This document shows, piece by piece, positions 25,244 through 33,560 of a stretch of 38,760 nucleotides of DNA. Within the stretch, counting starts at the first letter, position 1, and each line of letters opens with the position of its first letter. The notes beneath the pieces were generated by a model that was not told where the DNA came from, did no database searches, and saw only the letters and a list, made by a program, of their open reading frames with translations. This DNA is from Bradyrhizobium sp. AS23.2 (lineage in GTDB: Bacteria; Pseudomonadota; Alphaproteobacteria; Rhizobiales; Xanthobacteraceae): positions 1-38,760 of the forward strand of contig NZ_LGHM01000126.1 of the NCBI RefSeq assembly GCF_001908185.1, written 5' to 3'. A program made the translations under genes and the position numbers.

Positions 25244-26651
25244 GCCGGATACGAAGGAAAGCGCGAAACAGGGGACGGCGAAGAAGTCGCGCGGCCGCGG
25301 TTTCGTGATGACCCTGATCACGCTCGCGATCCTCGGTGGCCTCGGCTATATCGGCTGGACCGCGATGCATCAGCAGCAGCAGGCGAACAACCGCAATCAG
25401 CGGCCCGATCTGCCCGTGCCGGTATTGGCTGCGACCCCGCGTATCCAGGACGTCCCAGTCTTTCTCGACGGCGTCGGCGCGATCCGCGCGCTCAACACCG
25501 TGACCGTGCGCTCGCAGGTCGACGGCAAGCTGATCGCGGTGAATTTCACCGAAGGGCAGGACGTCAAGAAGGGCGACGTGCTCGGCGAGATCGATCCGGC
25601 GATCTACCAGGCGCAGTACGACCAGGCCGTCGCCAAGAAGGCACAGGACCAGGCCCAGCTCGCCAACCAGCGCATCGACCTCGCGCGCTACGAGCAGCTC
25701 GCCACCTCCAATGCGGGGTCCAAGCAGCAGGCCGACACCCAGCGTGCGCTGGTCGCGCAGACCGAGGCGCTGGTCAGGGCCGACCAGGCCGCGATCGACA
25801 ACGCGGCGGCGACGCTGAGCTATACCAGGATCGTGGCGCCGCTCTCGGGCCGCGCCGGACTGCGCCAGGTTGACCAGGGCAATATCATCCACGCCTCCGA
25901 CATCACGGGGCTTGTCGTCATCACGCAATTGCAGCCGATCGCGGTGTGGTTCAGCCTGCCGCAGCAGCAGATCACGCGCGTCAATGCGGCGGCGGCGAAG
26001 GGGGCGCTCGCGGTCGACGTGTTCGGCAATGACGGCATCACGGTAATCGACACCGGCAAGCTCACCGGCATCGACAACCAGGTCGACCAGACCACGGGCA
26101 CGCTCAGGCTCAAGGCGGAGCTCCCCAACGCCAATTACCAGCTCTGGCCGGGCCAGTTCGTCAATGTCCGCCTTAAGGTCGAGACCTTGATGCAGGCGCT
26201 GGTGGTGCCGACCTCGGCGGTGCAGCGCGGCCCGATCGGCACCTTCAGCTATGTCATCGGCGAGGACAACGTCGTCTCGGCCAAGCCCGTGACTGTGACT
26301 CAGCAGAACGAGCATGATGCGGTCATCGCCAGCGGCCTGTCGCCGAACGACCAGGTGGTAACCACGGGCTTTGCCAATCTGTCGGACGGCTCCAAGGTGA
26401 TCGTCGGCCGCGATGACCAGACTCCGTCGGCCGATCTCGCGCCGCGCAAGCGCTCGCGCGGACCGGACGCTCAGAAGAAGGACGGCGCCAAGGAAAGCCA
26501 GAAGGAAAGCCAGAAGGACGGACAAGGCAAGGATGGGGAACTCCGCGCCAAGCGGAAGAGCCGCGAAGGCGACCAGAAGGGACAGACCGGGCCGGCGCCA
26601 GGACCGGGGGCAAGTCCGGGGGCATCGGGCAGCGGAGCAAAGCAGCCATGA
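25233..26651 (+). CDS. RND efflux periplasmic adaptor (MdtA-like membrane fusion protein)
   Basis: 472 residues from ATG 25233, which overlaps the end of the channel gene; the open frame upstream to 25134 lies inside that gene. An N-terminal signal-anchor helix (MTLITLAILGGLGYIGWTA, about 27-45) is followed by the biotinyl-lipoyl hairpin half (VRSQVDGKLIAVNFTEGQDV, about 88-110), a coiled-coil hairpin, the second lipoyl half (YTRIVAPLSGRAGLRQVDQG), the beta-barrel and membrane-proximal domains. After about residue 395 comes an unusual ~70-residue hydrophilic tail rich in Lys, Glu, Gly and Pro with ESQKESQKDGQGKDG repeats, absent from E. coli MdtA. It bridges the two RND pumps to the outer-membrane channel. 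Confidence 0.93.
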   Translation: MLFKPDTKESAKQGTAKKSRGRGFVMTLITLAILGGLGYIGWTAMHQQQQANNRNQRPDLPVPVLAATPRIQDVPVFLDGVGAIRALNTVTVRSQVDGKLIAVNFTEGQDVKKGDVLGEIDPAIYQAQYDQAVAKKAQDQAQLANQRIDLARYEQLATSNAGSKQQADTQRALVAQTEALVRADQAAIDNAAATLSYTRIVAPLSGRAGLRQVDQGNIIHASDITGLVVITQLQPIAVWFSLPQQQITRVNAAAAKGALAVDVFGNDGITVIDTGKLTGIDNQVDQTTGTLRLKAELPNANYQLWPGQFVNVRLKVETLMQALVVPTSAVQRGPIGTFSYVIGEDNVVSAKPVTVTQQNEHDAVIASGLSPNDQVVTTGFANLSDGSKVIVGRDDQTPSADLAPRKRSRGPDAQKKDGAKESQKESQKDGQGKDGELRAKRKSREGDQKGQTGPAPGPGASPGASGSGAKQP

Positions 26652-26686
26652 TCCCGACAACAACCGCCTGAGCGGCAGGCCATCCC

Positions 26687-29600
26687 ATGGGCGTCTCCGA
26701 ACCCTTCATCCGCCGGCCGATCGCGACCTCGCTGCTCGGCATCGCGCTGCTGATCGGCGGCGCGCTCGGCTATTTCTCACTGCCAGTCTCGGCGCTGCCA
26801 CAGGTCGACTTCCCGACCGTGCAGGTGACGACGCAGCTTCCGGGCGCGAGCCCGGACGTGATCGCCTCGCTGATCACAGCGCCGCTGGAGCGTCAGCTCG
26901 GCCAGATCCCGTCGCTGTCGGCGATGAATTCGACCAGCTCGTTCGGCGTCAGCCAGATCTCGCTCCAGTTCGATCTCAACCGCGACATCGACGGCGCGAC
27001 CCAGGACGTGCAGGCCGCGATCAACGCGGCGGCCGGCGTGCTGCCCAAGACGCTGCCTTATCCGCCGACCTACGCCAAGGTGAACCCGGCGGATGCGCCG
27101 GTGATGACCTTGGCGCTGCGCTCGGACACGATCTCGCTGCGGGCGATGAGCGACATCGCCGACACGCTCCTGGCGCAGCGGCTGAGCCAGATTTCCGGCG
27201 TCGGTCGCGTCTCCGTGCTCGGCGGGCTGAAGCCGGCTGTGCGCATCCAGGCGGACCTATCACGGTTGGCGGCCTACGGCATAGCCATGGAGGACCTGCG
27301 CACCGCGATCGCCAACGCCAACGTCTCCGGCCCGAAGGGATCGCTCGATGGCGCGCAGCAATCATACGTGATCGCGGCCAACGACCAGATCGCGGTCGCC
27401 GAAGCCTACAAGCCAGTCATCATTGCCTACCGGAACGGCTCCCCGGTCACGATCGCCGACGTCGCGCAGATCGTCGATGGCCTGGAGAACGACCGTACCG
27501 GCGGCTGGTACCAGGGCACGCCAGCCGTCATCATCGACATCCAGCGCCAGCCCGGCGCCAATGTGATCGACGTCGTCAAACAGATCCGGGCGGAAATCCC
27601 AAAAGTCCAGCGCGCCATTCCAGCCGGCGTGAACCTGACCATCGTCTCCGACCGTACCGTGACAATCCGCGCCTCCGTCCGCGACGTGCAGTTCACGCTG
27701 ATCCTGAGCGTCGTGCTGGTGACGCTGGTGGTGCTGTTGTTCCTGCGCTCGCTGCGGGCCACGCTGATCGCCGGCGTGGCGCTGCCGCTGTCGCTGATCA
27801 CGAGCTTCGGCATCATGTATTTTGCCGGCTTCAGCCTCGACAATCTGTCGCTGATGGCGCTCACGATCGGCACCGGCTTCGTCGTCGACGACGCCATCGT
27901 CATGATCGAGAACATCGTCCGCCACATGGAGAACGGCGACGGCGCGATGGAGGCCTCGCTGAAGGGCGCCAGCGAAATCGGCTTCACCGTGATCTCGCTG
28001 ACGGTGTCGCTGATCGCGGTCTTCATCCCGCTGCTGTTCATGTCGGGCCTCGTCGGCCGGATGTTCCGTGAATTCGCGCTGACGCTGACCATCGCGGTCG
28101 TGACCTCGGCGGTGGTCTCGCTGACGCTGACGCCGATGATGTGCTCGCGGCTGCTCAAGCACACCCACGAGGAGCTTGCCGTGCCGGGGCTGGCTGCGAT
28201 CAGCCGCTTCATCGACCGCTCCGTCGATTTCTATCACCGGACGCTGCTCTGGGTGCTGGAGCGTCAGCGGGCCACGCTGCTCGTCACCTTCGTCACGCTG
28301 ATTGCGACCCTGGTTCTCTACGTCGTCGCGCCAAAAGGCTTCCTGCCGCTCCAGGACACGGCCTCGATCACAGCGGTGACGGAAGCCGGACCGGACGTAT
28401 CGTTCGCGGAGATGCAGAAGCGGCAGGCCGAGGTTGCCGACGCCATCAAGGCCGATCCCGACGTGGTCGGCGTGGTCTCGGTGATCGGCGCAGGCTCGGT
28501 CAACCCGACCACCAATGTCGGCCGTCTCGTCATGACGCTGAAGCCACGCGGCGAGCGGCGCGACGATGTCGCCGCGGTCGTGACCCGCCTGAAGGAGAGG
28601 GTGGCCAGCATCCCCGGCATGACCGTCTATTTCCAGCCGGTGCAGGACGTGCAGATCTCGACCCAGTCGAGCCGTTCGCAATACCAGTACACGCTGACCG
28701 GCACCGATGCGACGCTGGTATCGGAATGGGCGCGCAAGCTGGTTGCGGAGATGCGCCGGGATCCCCTGTTCCGGGACGTCTCCTCCGAGGCGCAGGAAGG
28801 CGGCTTGCGGGCGCAGCTCGACGTCGACCGCACTCGCGCTGGCCAGCTTGGCGTCAGCCTCCAGGCCATCACCGACACGCTGAACGACGCGTTCGCTCAG
28901 CGCCAGATCTCGACCATCTACGGCCAGGCCAACCAGTATCGCGTGGTGCTGGAGGCGCTGCCGATGTACCAGCGCGATCCCTCGATCCTGTCGAAGCTCT
29001 ATCTGCCGGGCGGGGCGAGCGCGACCGCCGGCGCGCCTAACGCCCAGGTGCCGCTATCCGCCGTGGCGACGCTGACCCGCACCACCGCGCCGCTCGCGAT
29101 CTCGCACCAGGCGCAATTCCCGGCGATCTCGCTCAGCTTCAATCTCGCGCCGGGCGCGGCGCTGGGCGATGCGGTCGCGGCGGTCAAGACGATCGAGACG
29201 CGCATCGGAATGCCCAACAGCATTGTCGGCGTTTATGCGGGTGACGCCGCCGAATTCGCCAAGGCGCTGGCCGGCCAGCCCTGGCTGCTGCTTGCGGCCG
29301 TGATCACGATCTACATCGTGCTGGGCGTGCTCTATGAGAGCTACATCCACCCGATCACCATCCTCTCGACGCTGCCGTCGGCCGGTGTCGGCGCGATCCT
29401 GGCGCTGGTTCTGTTCGGGCAGGACCTCTCGGTGATCGGTCTGATCGGCATCATCCTCCTGATGGGCATCGTCAAGAAGAACGCGATCATGATGATCGAC
29501 TTCGCGCTCGAAGCCGAGCGCGGGCAGGGGATGTCGGCCAACGATGCGATCGTGCAGGCCTGCCTGCTGCGCTTCCGCCCGATCATGATGACGACGCTGG

Positions 29601-29836
29601 CGGCGCTGTTTGGCGCGCTGCCGCTCGCGATCGAGAGCGGCACCGGCGCCGAGCTGCGCTTCCCGCTCGGCATCTCCATCATCGGCGGCCTGCTGCTGAG
29701 CCAGCTGTTGACGCTCTATACGACGCCCGTGATCTATCTGGTGCTCGACCGCATCAACCGCCGCCTCGAGCAGGCGCTGCCGCCGGCGGAATCCGGCGGC
29801 CCGCCCGTCGCGGGCGCGACCGAGGGGATGCAGTGA
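26687..29836 (+). CDS. RND efflux pump, MdtB-like inner-membrane subunit
   Basis: 1,049 residues, full length for the AcrB/MdtB family (PF00873), with 12 membrane helices and two large periplasmic loops. The N-terminus FIRRPIATSLLGIALLIGGA is the RND signature. Helix 4 carries the proton-relay aspartates Asp401-Asp402 (GFVVDDAIVMIENI). Helix 10 has the essential lysine region (GIVKKNAIMMIDFALEAER) and the C-terminal motif FRPIMMTTLAALFGALPLA. It expels hydrophobic compounds, detergents or drugs from the periplasm using the proton gradient. The gene downstream encodes a second, different RND subunit; in E. coli MdtB and MdtC form a B2C heterotrimer, and the same is inferred here. The substrate is not predictable. 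Confidence 0.94.
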   Translation: MGVSEPFIRRPIATSLLGIALLIGGALGYFSLPVSALPQVDFPTVQVTTQLPGASPDVIASLITAPLERQLGQIPSLSAMNSTSSFGVSQISLQFDLNRDIDGATQDVQAAINAAAGVLPKTLPYPPTYAKVNPADAPVMTLALRSDTISLRAMSDIADTLLAQRLSQISGVGRVSVLGGLKPAVRIQADLSRLAAYGIAMEDLRTAIANANVSGPKGSLDGAQQSYVIAANDQIAVAEAYKPVIIAYRNGSPVTIADVAQIVDGLENDRTGGWYQGTPAVIIDIQRQPGANVIDVVKQIRAEIPKVQRAIPAGVNLTIVSDRTVTIRASVRDVQFTLILSVVLVTLVVLLFLRSLRATLIAGVALPLSLITSFGIMYFAGFSLDNLSLMALTIGTGFVVDDAIVMIENIVRHMENGDGAMEASLKGASEIGFTVISLTVSLIAVFIPLLFMSGLVGRMFREFALTLTIAVVTSAVVSLTLTPMMCSRLLKHTHEELAVPGLAAISRFIDRSVDFYHRTLLWVLERQRATLLVTFVTLIATLVLYVVAPKGFLPLQDTASITAVTEAGPDVSFAEMQKRQAEVADAIKADPDVVGVVSVIGAGSVNPTTNVGRLVMTLKPRGERRDDVAAVVTRLKERVASIPGMTVYFQPVQDVQISTQSSRSQYQYTLTGTDATLVSEWARKLVAEMRRDPLFRDVSSEAQEGGLRAQLDVDRTRAGQLGVSLQAITDTLNDAFAQRQISTIYGQANQYRVVLEALPMYQRDPSILSKLYLPGGASATAGAPNAQVPLSAVATLTRTTAPLAISHQAQFPAISLSFNLAPGAALGDAVAAVKTIETRIGMPNSIVGVYAGDAAEFAKALAGQPWLLLAAVITIYIVLGVLYESYIHPITILSTLPSAGVGAILALVLFGQDLSVIGLIGIILLMGIVKKNAIMMIDFALEAERGQGMSANDAIVQACLLRFRPIMMTTLAALFGALPLAIESGTGAELRFPLGISIIGGLLLSQLLTLYTTPVIYLVLDRINRRLEQALPPAESGGPPVAGATEGMQ

Positions 29837-32800
29837 TGGCATCGATCTCGGAGCCCTTCATCCGCCGCCCGGTCGCGACCACGCTGCTGTCGATCGGGTT
29901 GTTCCTGCTGGGTGTCGTCGCCTACGAGTTCCTTCCCGTCGCCTCGGTCCCGAACGTCGACTTCCCCGCCATCTTCGTCACGGCGAACCGGCCGGGCGCC
30001 GATCCCTCCGTGATGGCGGCAACGGTGGCCTCGCCGCTGGAGCGGCGGCTCGGCGAGATCGCCGGCATCAACCAGATCACCTCGACGAGCGCGCTCGGTG
30101 TCTCCAACATCCAGCTTCAGTTCGACATCGGTCGCAACATCGACAAGGCCGCCCGAGACGTCCAGGCGGCGATCAATGCCGCGCTGGTCGACCTGCCGAG
30201 TGATCTGCCGGCGCTGCCGAGATTCCGGAAAGCGAACACGGCCGGCGCTCCCGTCTTCGTGCTGGCGCTGACCTCGAAGACGCTGTCCGCCAGCGCGATC
30301 TACGATGTCGCCGATACGGTCCTCGCGCAGCGCATCTCGCAGGTGCCGGGTGTCGGCGACGTGACGGTGAGCGGCGCCGATCAGCCGGCGGTGCGGGTGC
30401 AGCTCAACCCCGTGGCGCTGTCCAACGCCCGCATTGCCACCGACGACGTGCGGACCGCGATCATCAACGCCAACCCGCTTGGCCCGGTCGGCATCTTCAA
30501 CGGTGAGCGCCAGAGCGAGACGTTGTCGCTGAACCGGCAGATGCGCACCGCGAAAGAGTTCCGCGACATCGTCATCAAGAGCGCCAACGGCAATTTCGTG
30601 CGGCTTTCCGACGTCGCGGACATCGAGGATTCCGTCCGCAACGCCCGCTCGATCGCCTGGTTCAACAAGCAGCCGGCGGTGCTGATCCAGATCACCAAGC
30701 AGGGCGATGCCAACGTCATCGACACCGTCGACAGGGTGAAAGCGCTGATCCCGGAGCTGAAGCAGTGGATCCCCGCCGGCGTCGACGTCTCCACCCTGGT
30801 CGACCGCACCAGCACGATCCGCGCCAGCGTGCTGGACATGCAGTGGACGCTGCTGGCGACCGCTTTCCTCGTGATGGTCGTGGTGTTCGTGTTCCTGCGG
30901 CGGCTGACGCCGACGATCGCGGCCGGCATCTCGGTGCCGCTGGCGCTGGCCGGGACCTGCGCGGGCATGTGGGTCGCGGGTTTCTCGATCGACAATCTCT
31001 CGCTGATGGCGCTCGCGATCTCGGTCGGCTTCGTCGTCGACGACGCCATCGTCATGATCGAGAACATGTACCGCAATCTCGAGCATGGCCTGCGGCCGTT
31101 CCAGGCGGCCCTCGACGGGGCCCGGCAGATCGGCTTCACCGTGGTCTCGATCAGCCTGTCGCTGATCGCGGCGTTCACGCCACTGATCTTCATGGACGGC
31201 ATCGTCGGCCGCCTGCTGCGCGAGTTCTCGCTGACGCTGACCTTCGCGATCCTGGTCTCGACGCTGGTGTCGCTGACAGTGACGCCGATGATCTGTGCCC
31301 ATTACATCCGGCAGACACCCTCGGGGACCGCGACGCTGTTCGATCGGGTCATCGAAGGCTCGCTGTCGCGCATCGTCGCTTTCTACACCCGCACCCTGCA
31401 CACCGTGCTGGAATTTCCGCTGCTGACGCTGCTGGTGTTCTTCGCCACCATCGGCCTGACCGTGACGCTCTACATCAAGATCCCCAAGGGCTATTTCCCG
31501 ACAGATGATTCCGGCTTCGTCATCGGCGCGACGCGCGCCTCTGCCGACATCTCGTTCCAGTCGATGCTCAGCCTGCAGCAGCGGCTTGCCGACATCGTGA
31601 TGCAGGATCCGGCCGTTGCGGGGATCGGTTCGACGGTTGGCAGCGGAGGCGGGCCGGGGGCTGCGACCTCGAACCGCGGCACTATGTTCATCAGCCTGAA
31701 GCCGCCGGAAGAACGCGACCACGTCTCGACGCAAGTCGTGATCGACCGTCTCAGGCGCGCTCTATTCCCGGTGCCCGGCATCCGCCTCTTCATGTTCGCC
31801 GCCCAGGATGTGCGCGCGGGCGGACGGCAGAGCGATTCCGATTACCAGTACACGCTCTCCAGCACCGACCTTGACCTGCTCCAGAAGTGGGCGCCGATCG
31901 TGGCCAAGCGCATGGAGACGGTCGAAGGCATCACCGACATTTCCAGCGATCGCGATCCCGGCGGACTTCAGCTCACGCTGTCGATTGACCGTCAGAAGGC
32001 CTCGGCGCTCGGCGTCCGAGTGCAGGACATCGACAACGCCTTGAACAACGCGTTCTCGCAGCGGCAGATCTCGATCATCTACACCCAGCGCAACCAGTAC
32101 ATGACCGTGCTGGAGATCGACCCGAAATTCCAGGTCGATCCGTCCAATCTCGAACGGATCTATGTCGCCGGCGCTGGCGACACGCAGGTGCCGCTGTCGG
32201 CCGTGGTGCACGCAACGCGCGGGCTCGCCGCGCTCGCGGTCTATCATTCGCAATCGTTTCCTTCGACGACGGTGTCGTTCAACCTCTTGCCGAACGTGCC
32301 GCTCCAGGTCGCCACCCAGAACATCCAGCGCGCGGTCGAGGAGTTGCATATGCCGGAAGGCATTCGCGGCAGTTTCGACGGCAATGCCGGGGATTTCGCC
32401 AGGACCAGCGGCCGCCAGCCGCTCCTGATCCTCGGCGCGCTGGTCGCGATGTATATCGTGCTGGGCGTGCTCTATGAGAGCCTCGCCCATCCGCTCACCA
32501 TCATCTCGACGCTGCCCTCGGCCGGCCTCGGCGCGCTGCTCGCGCTGCAGCTCACCAACACGCCGCTGACGGTGATCGCCTTCGTCGGCATCATCCTCTT
32601 GATCGGCATCGTCAAGAAGAACGGCATCATGATGGTGGACTTCGCGCTCGATGCCGAGCGTCAGCGCGGCCTGTCCTCGGCGGAGGCGATCTTCGAGGCC
32701 TGCCAGGCGCGCTTCCGTCCCATCCTGATGACGACCATGGCAGCGCTGTTCGCGGGCATTCCGCTGGTCATCGCAACCGGGCCCGGCACGGAGCTACGGC

Positions 32801-32940
32801 GCCCGCTCGGCATCACCATCATCGGCGGCCTGCTCGTCTCGCAGATCCTGACGCTCTACACGACGCCGGTGATCTACCTGCTGATCGACCGGCTGCGGCG
32901 ATCACAAGCGCCGGTGACAAATGCTGCAGCAGCTGAATGA
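29836..32940 (+). CDS. RND efflux pump, MdtC-like inner-membrane subunit
   Basis: 1,034 residues from the ATG at 29836, whose first base is the last base of the mdtB-like stop (TGATG); a GTG one codon upstream is also possible. It has the same RND architecture: FIRRPVATTLLSIGLFLLG, proton-relay Asp402-Asp403 (GFVVDDAIVMIENMYRNLEHG), ILLIGIVKKNGIMMVDFALDAER and the end motif RFRPILMTTMAALFAGIPL. It shares clear homology with the preceding subunit, which points to an old gene duplication, but differs throughout. In MdtBC systems the C subunit is believed to do the drug binding and B the proton translocation. This is the last gene of the operon; no intrinsic terminator follows. Confidence 0.94.
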   Translation: MASISEPFIRRPVATTLLSIGLFLLGVVAYEFLPVASVPNVDFPAIFVTANRPGADPSVMAATVASPLERRLGEIAGINQITSTSALGVSNIQLQFDIGRNIDKAARDVQAAINAALVDLPSDLPALPRFRKANTAGAPVFVLALTSKTLSASAIYDVADTVLAQRISQVPGVGDVTVSGADQPAVRVQLNPVALSNARIATDDVRTAIINANPLGPVGIFNGERQSETLSLNRQMRTAKEFRDIVIKSANGNFVRLSDVADIEDSVRNARSIAWFNKQPAVLIQITKQGDANVIDTVDRVKALIPELKQWIPAGVDVSTLVDRTSTIRASVLDMQWTLLATAFLVMVVVFVFLRRLTPTIAAGISVPLALAGTCAGMWVAGFSIDNLSLMALAISVGFVVDDAIVMIENMYRNLEHGLRPFQAALDGARQIGFTVVSISLSLIAAFTPLIFMDGIVGRLLREFSLTLTFAILVSTLVSLTVTPMICAHYIRQTPSGTATLFDRVIEGSLSRIVAFYTRTLHTVLEFPLLTLLVFFATIGLTVTLYIKIPKGYFPTDDSGFVIGATRASADISFQSMLSLQQRLADIVMQDPAVAGIGSTVGSGGGPGAATSNRGTMFISLKPPEERDHVSTQVVIDRLRRALFPVPGIRLFMFAAQDVRAGGRQSDSDYQYTLSSTDLDLLQKWAPIVAKRMETVEGITDISSDRDPGGLQLTLSIDRQKASALGVRVQDIDNALNNAFSQRQISIIYTQRNQYMTVLEIDPKFQVDPSNLERIYVAGAGDTQVPLSAVVHATRGLAALAVYHSQSFPSTTVSFNLLPNVPLQVATQNIQRAVEELHMPEGIRGSFDGNAGDFARTSGRQPLLILGALVAMYIVLGVLYESLAHPLTIISTLPSAGLGALLALQLTNTPLTVIAFVGIILLIGIVKKNGIMMVDFALDAERQRGLSSAEAIFEACQARFRPILMTTMAALFAGIPLVIATGPGTELRRPLGITIIGGLLVSQILTLYTTPVIYLLIDRLRRSQAPVTNAAAAE

Positions 32941-33560
32941 ATGAAGTTGGCTGTTCATCGCTTTCGATTTATCGTCTTGATGGATCAACCGCGTACCGAC
33001 AGGTTTGCAGGCTACCGACCGCCTCGCAATGAAGTCGCTGAGCCTGTTCGCCGCAACGCCGCCGCATTGCCCTCCAAATGGTCGCCTCTGTCGTCAAGCT
33101 CGACGACGGCCGGTCCTTTGCTTGTACCAGTGAAATAGCCAATCCATTGCCCCGACATAATTCCCCCAATTCCGCATCCGGCGGCCCTGCCCCCAAAACT
33201 ATCTCTACTAGCCGGCTGCGACTGCGAAGGTTGCGGCCCCGGCCCGAACGCCCCATCCGAACCGAGCATCCATCGACGCTGAAGCCGGTATTGGGGTCGA
33301 CCGGTCTCAGGTTATCGCCAGCGAATTGGCTGAACGCCCTGCCCTTTGCCCAGTCTGTTGGTCGGCCGCTCTCCCGCCGGCTGTTCTATTGCGAGCCGCA
33401 GCCAACAGTGACACAAGCGCCCACAAGGCAATGACTATCCAGGGCTGCCCCGTCAGGGCCGAGCCAAATCACTCGAACAGTCGTATCACGCATATCGGCT
33501 CGGCCCATGCAACTTACTCGGCCTCGCAGAGCCTCACGAGCAAGAAAGTCCTCTCTGGTC
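32941..33560. other. Intergenic region after the efflux operon, start of the low-GC stretch
   Basis: About 620 bp where GC content and coding order fall away. The only recognisable item is the gene scrap at 33012-33158. The open frames on the plus strand (for example 33078-33434) are Pro/Arg/Ser-rich without start signals or recognisable domains. No terminator for either flanking gene was seen. Confidence 0.5.
33012..33158 (-). pseudogene. Truncated remnant of a small WxGxYxGTN-type domain protein
   Basis: From ATG 33158, with a strong GGGGG ribosome-binding site about 7 nt upstream, the frame reads MSGQWIGYFTGTSKGPAVV, then ELDDRGDHLEGNAAALR, and loses sense before stopping after 48 residues. 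The pattern GQWIGxYxGTxxGxxxxxxDDRGDHxEG resembles a recurring N-terminal domain I know from rhizobial hypothetical proteins, where it continues for some 100 residues and more. So it is probably a truncated or frameshifted gene remnant. Function unknown; the family match is from memory and uncertain. Confidence 0.4.

Noticed and set aside
29734..31734. 666-codon minus-strand frame inside the MdtC-like gene
   Set aside because: Antisense shadow, Arg/Asp/His-rich, no homology signal.
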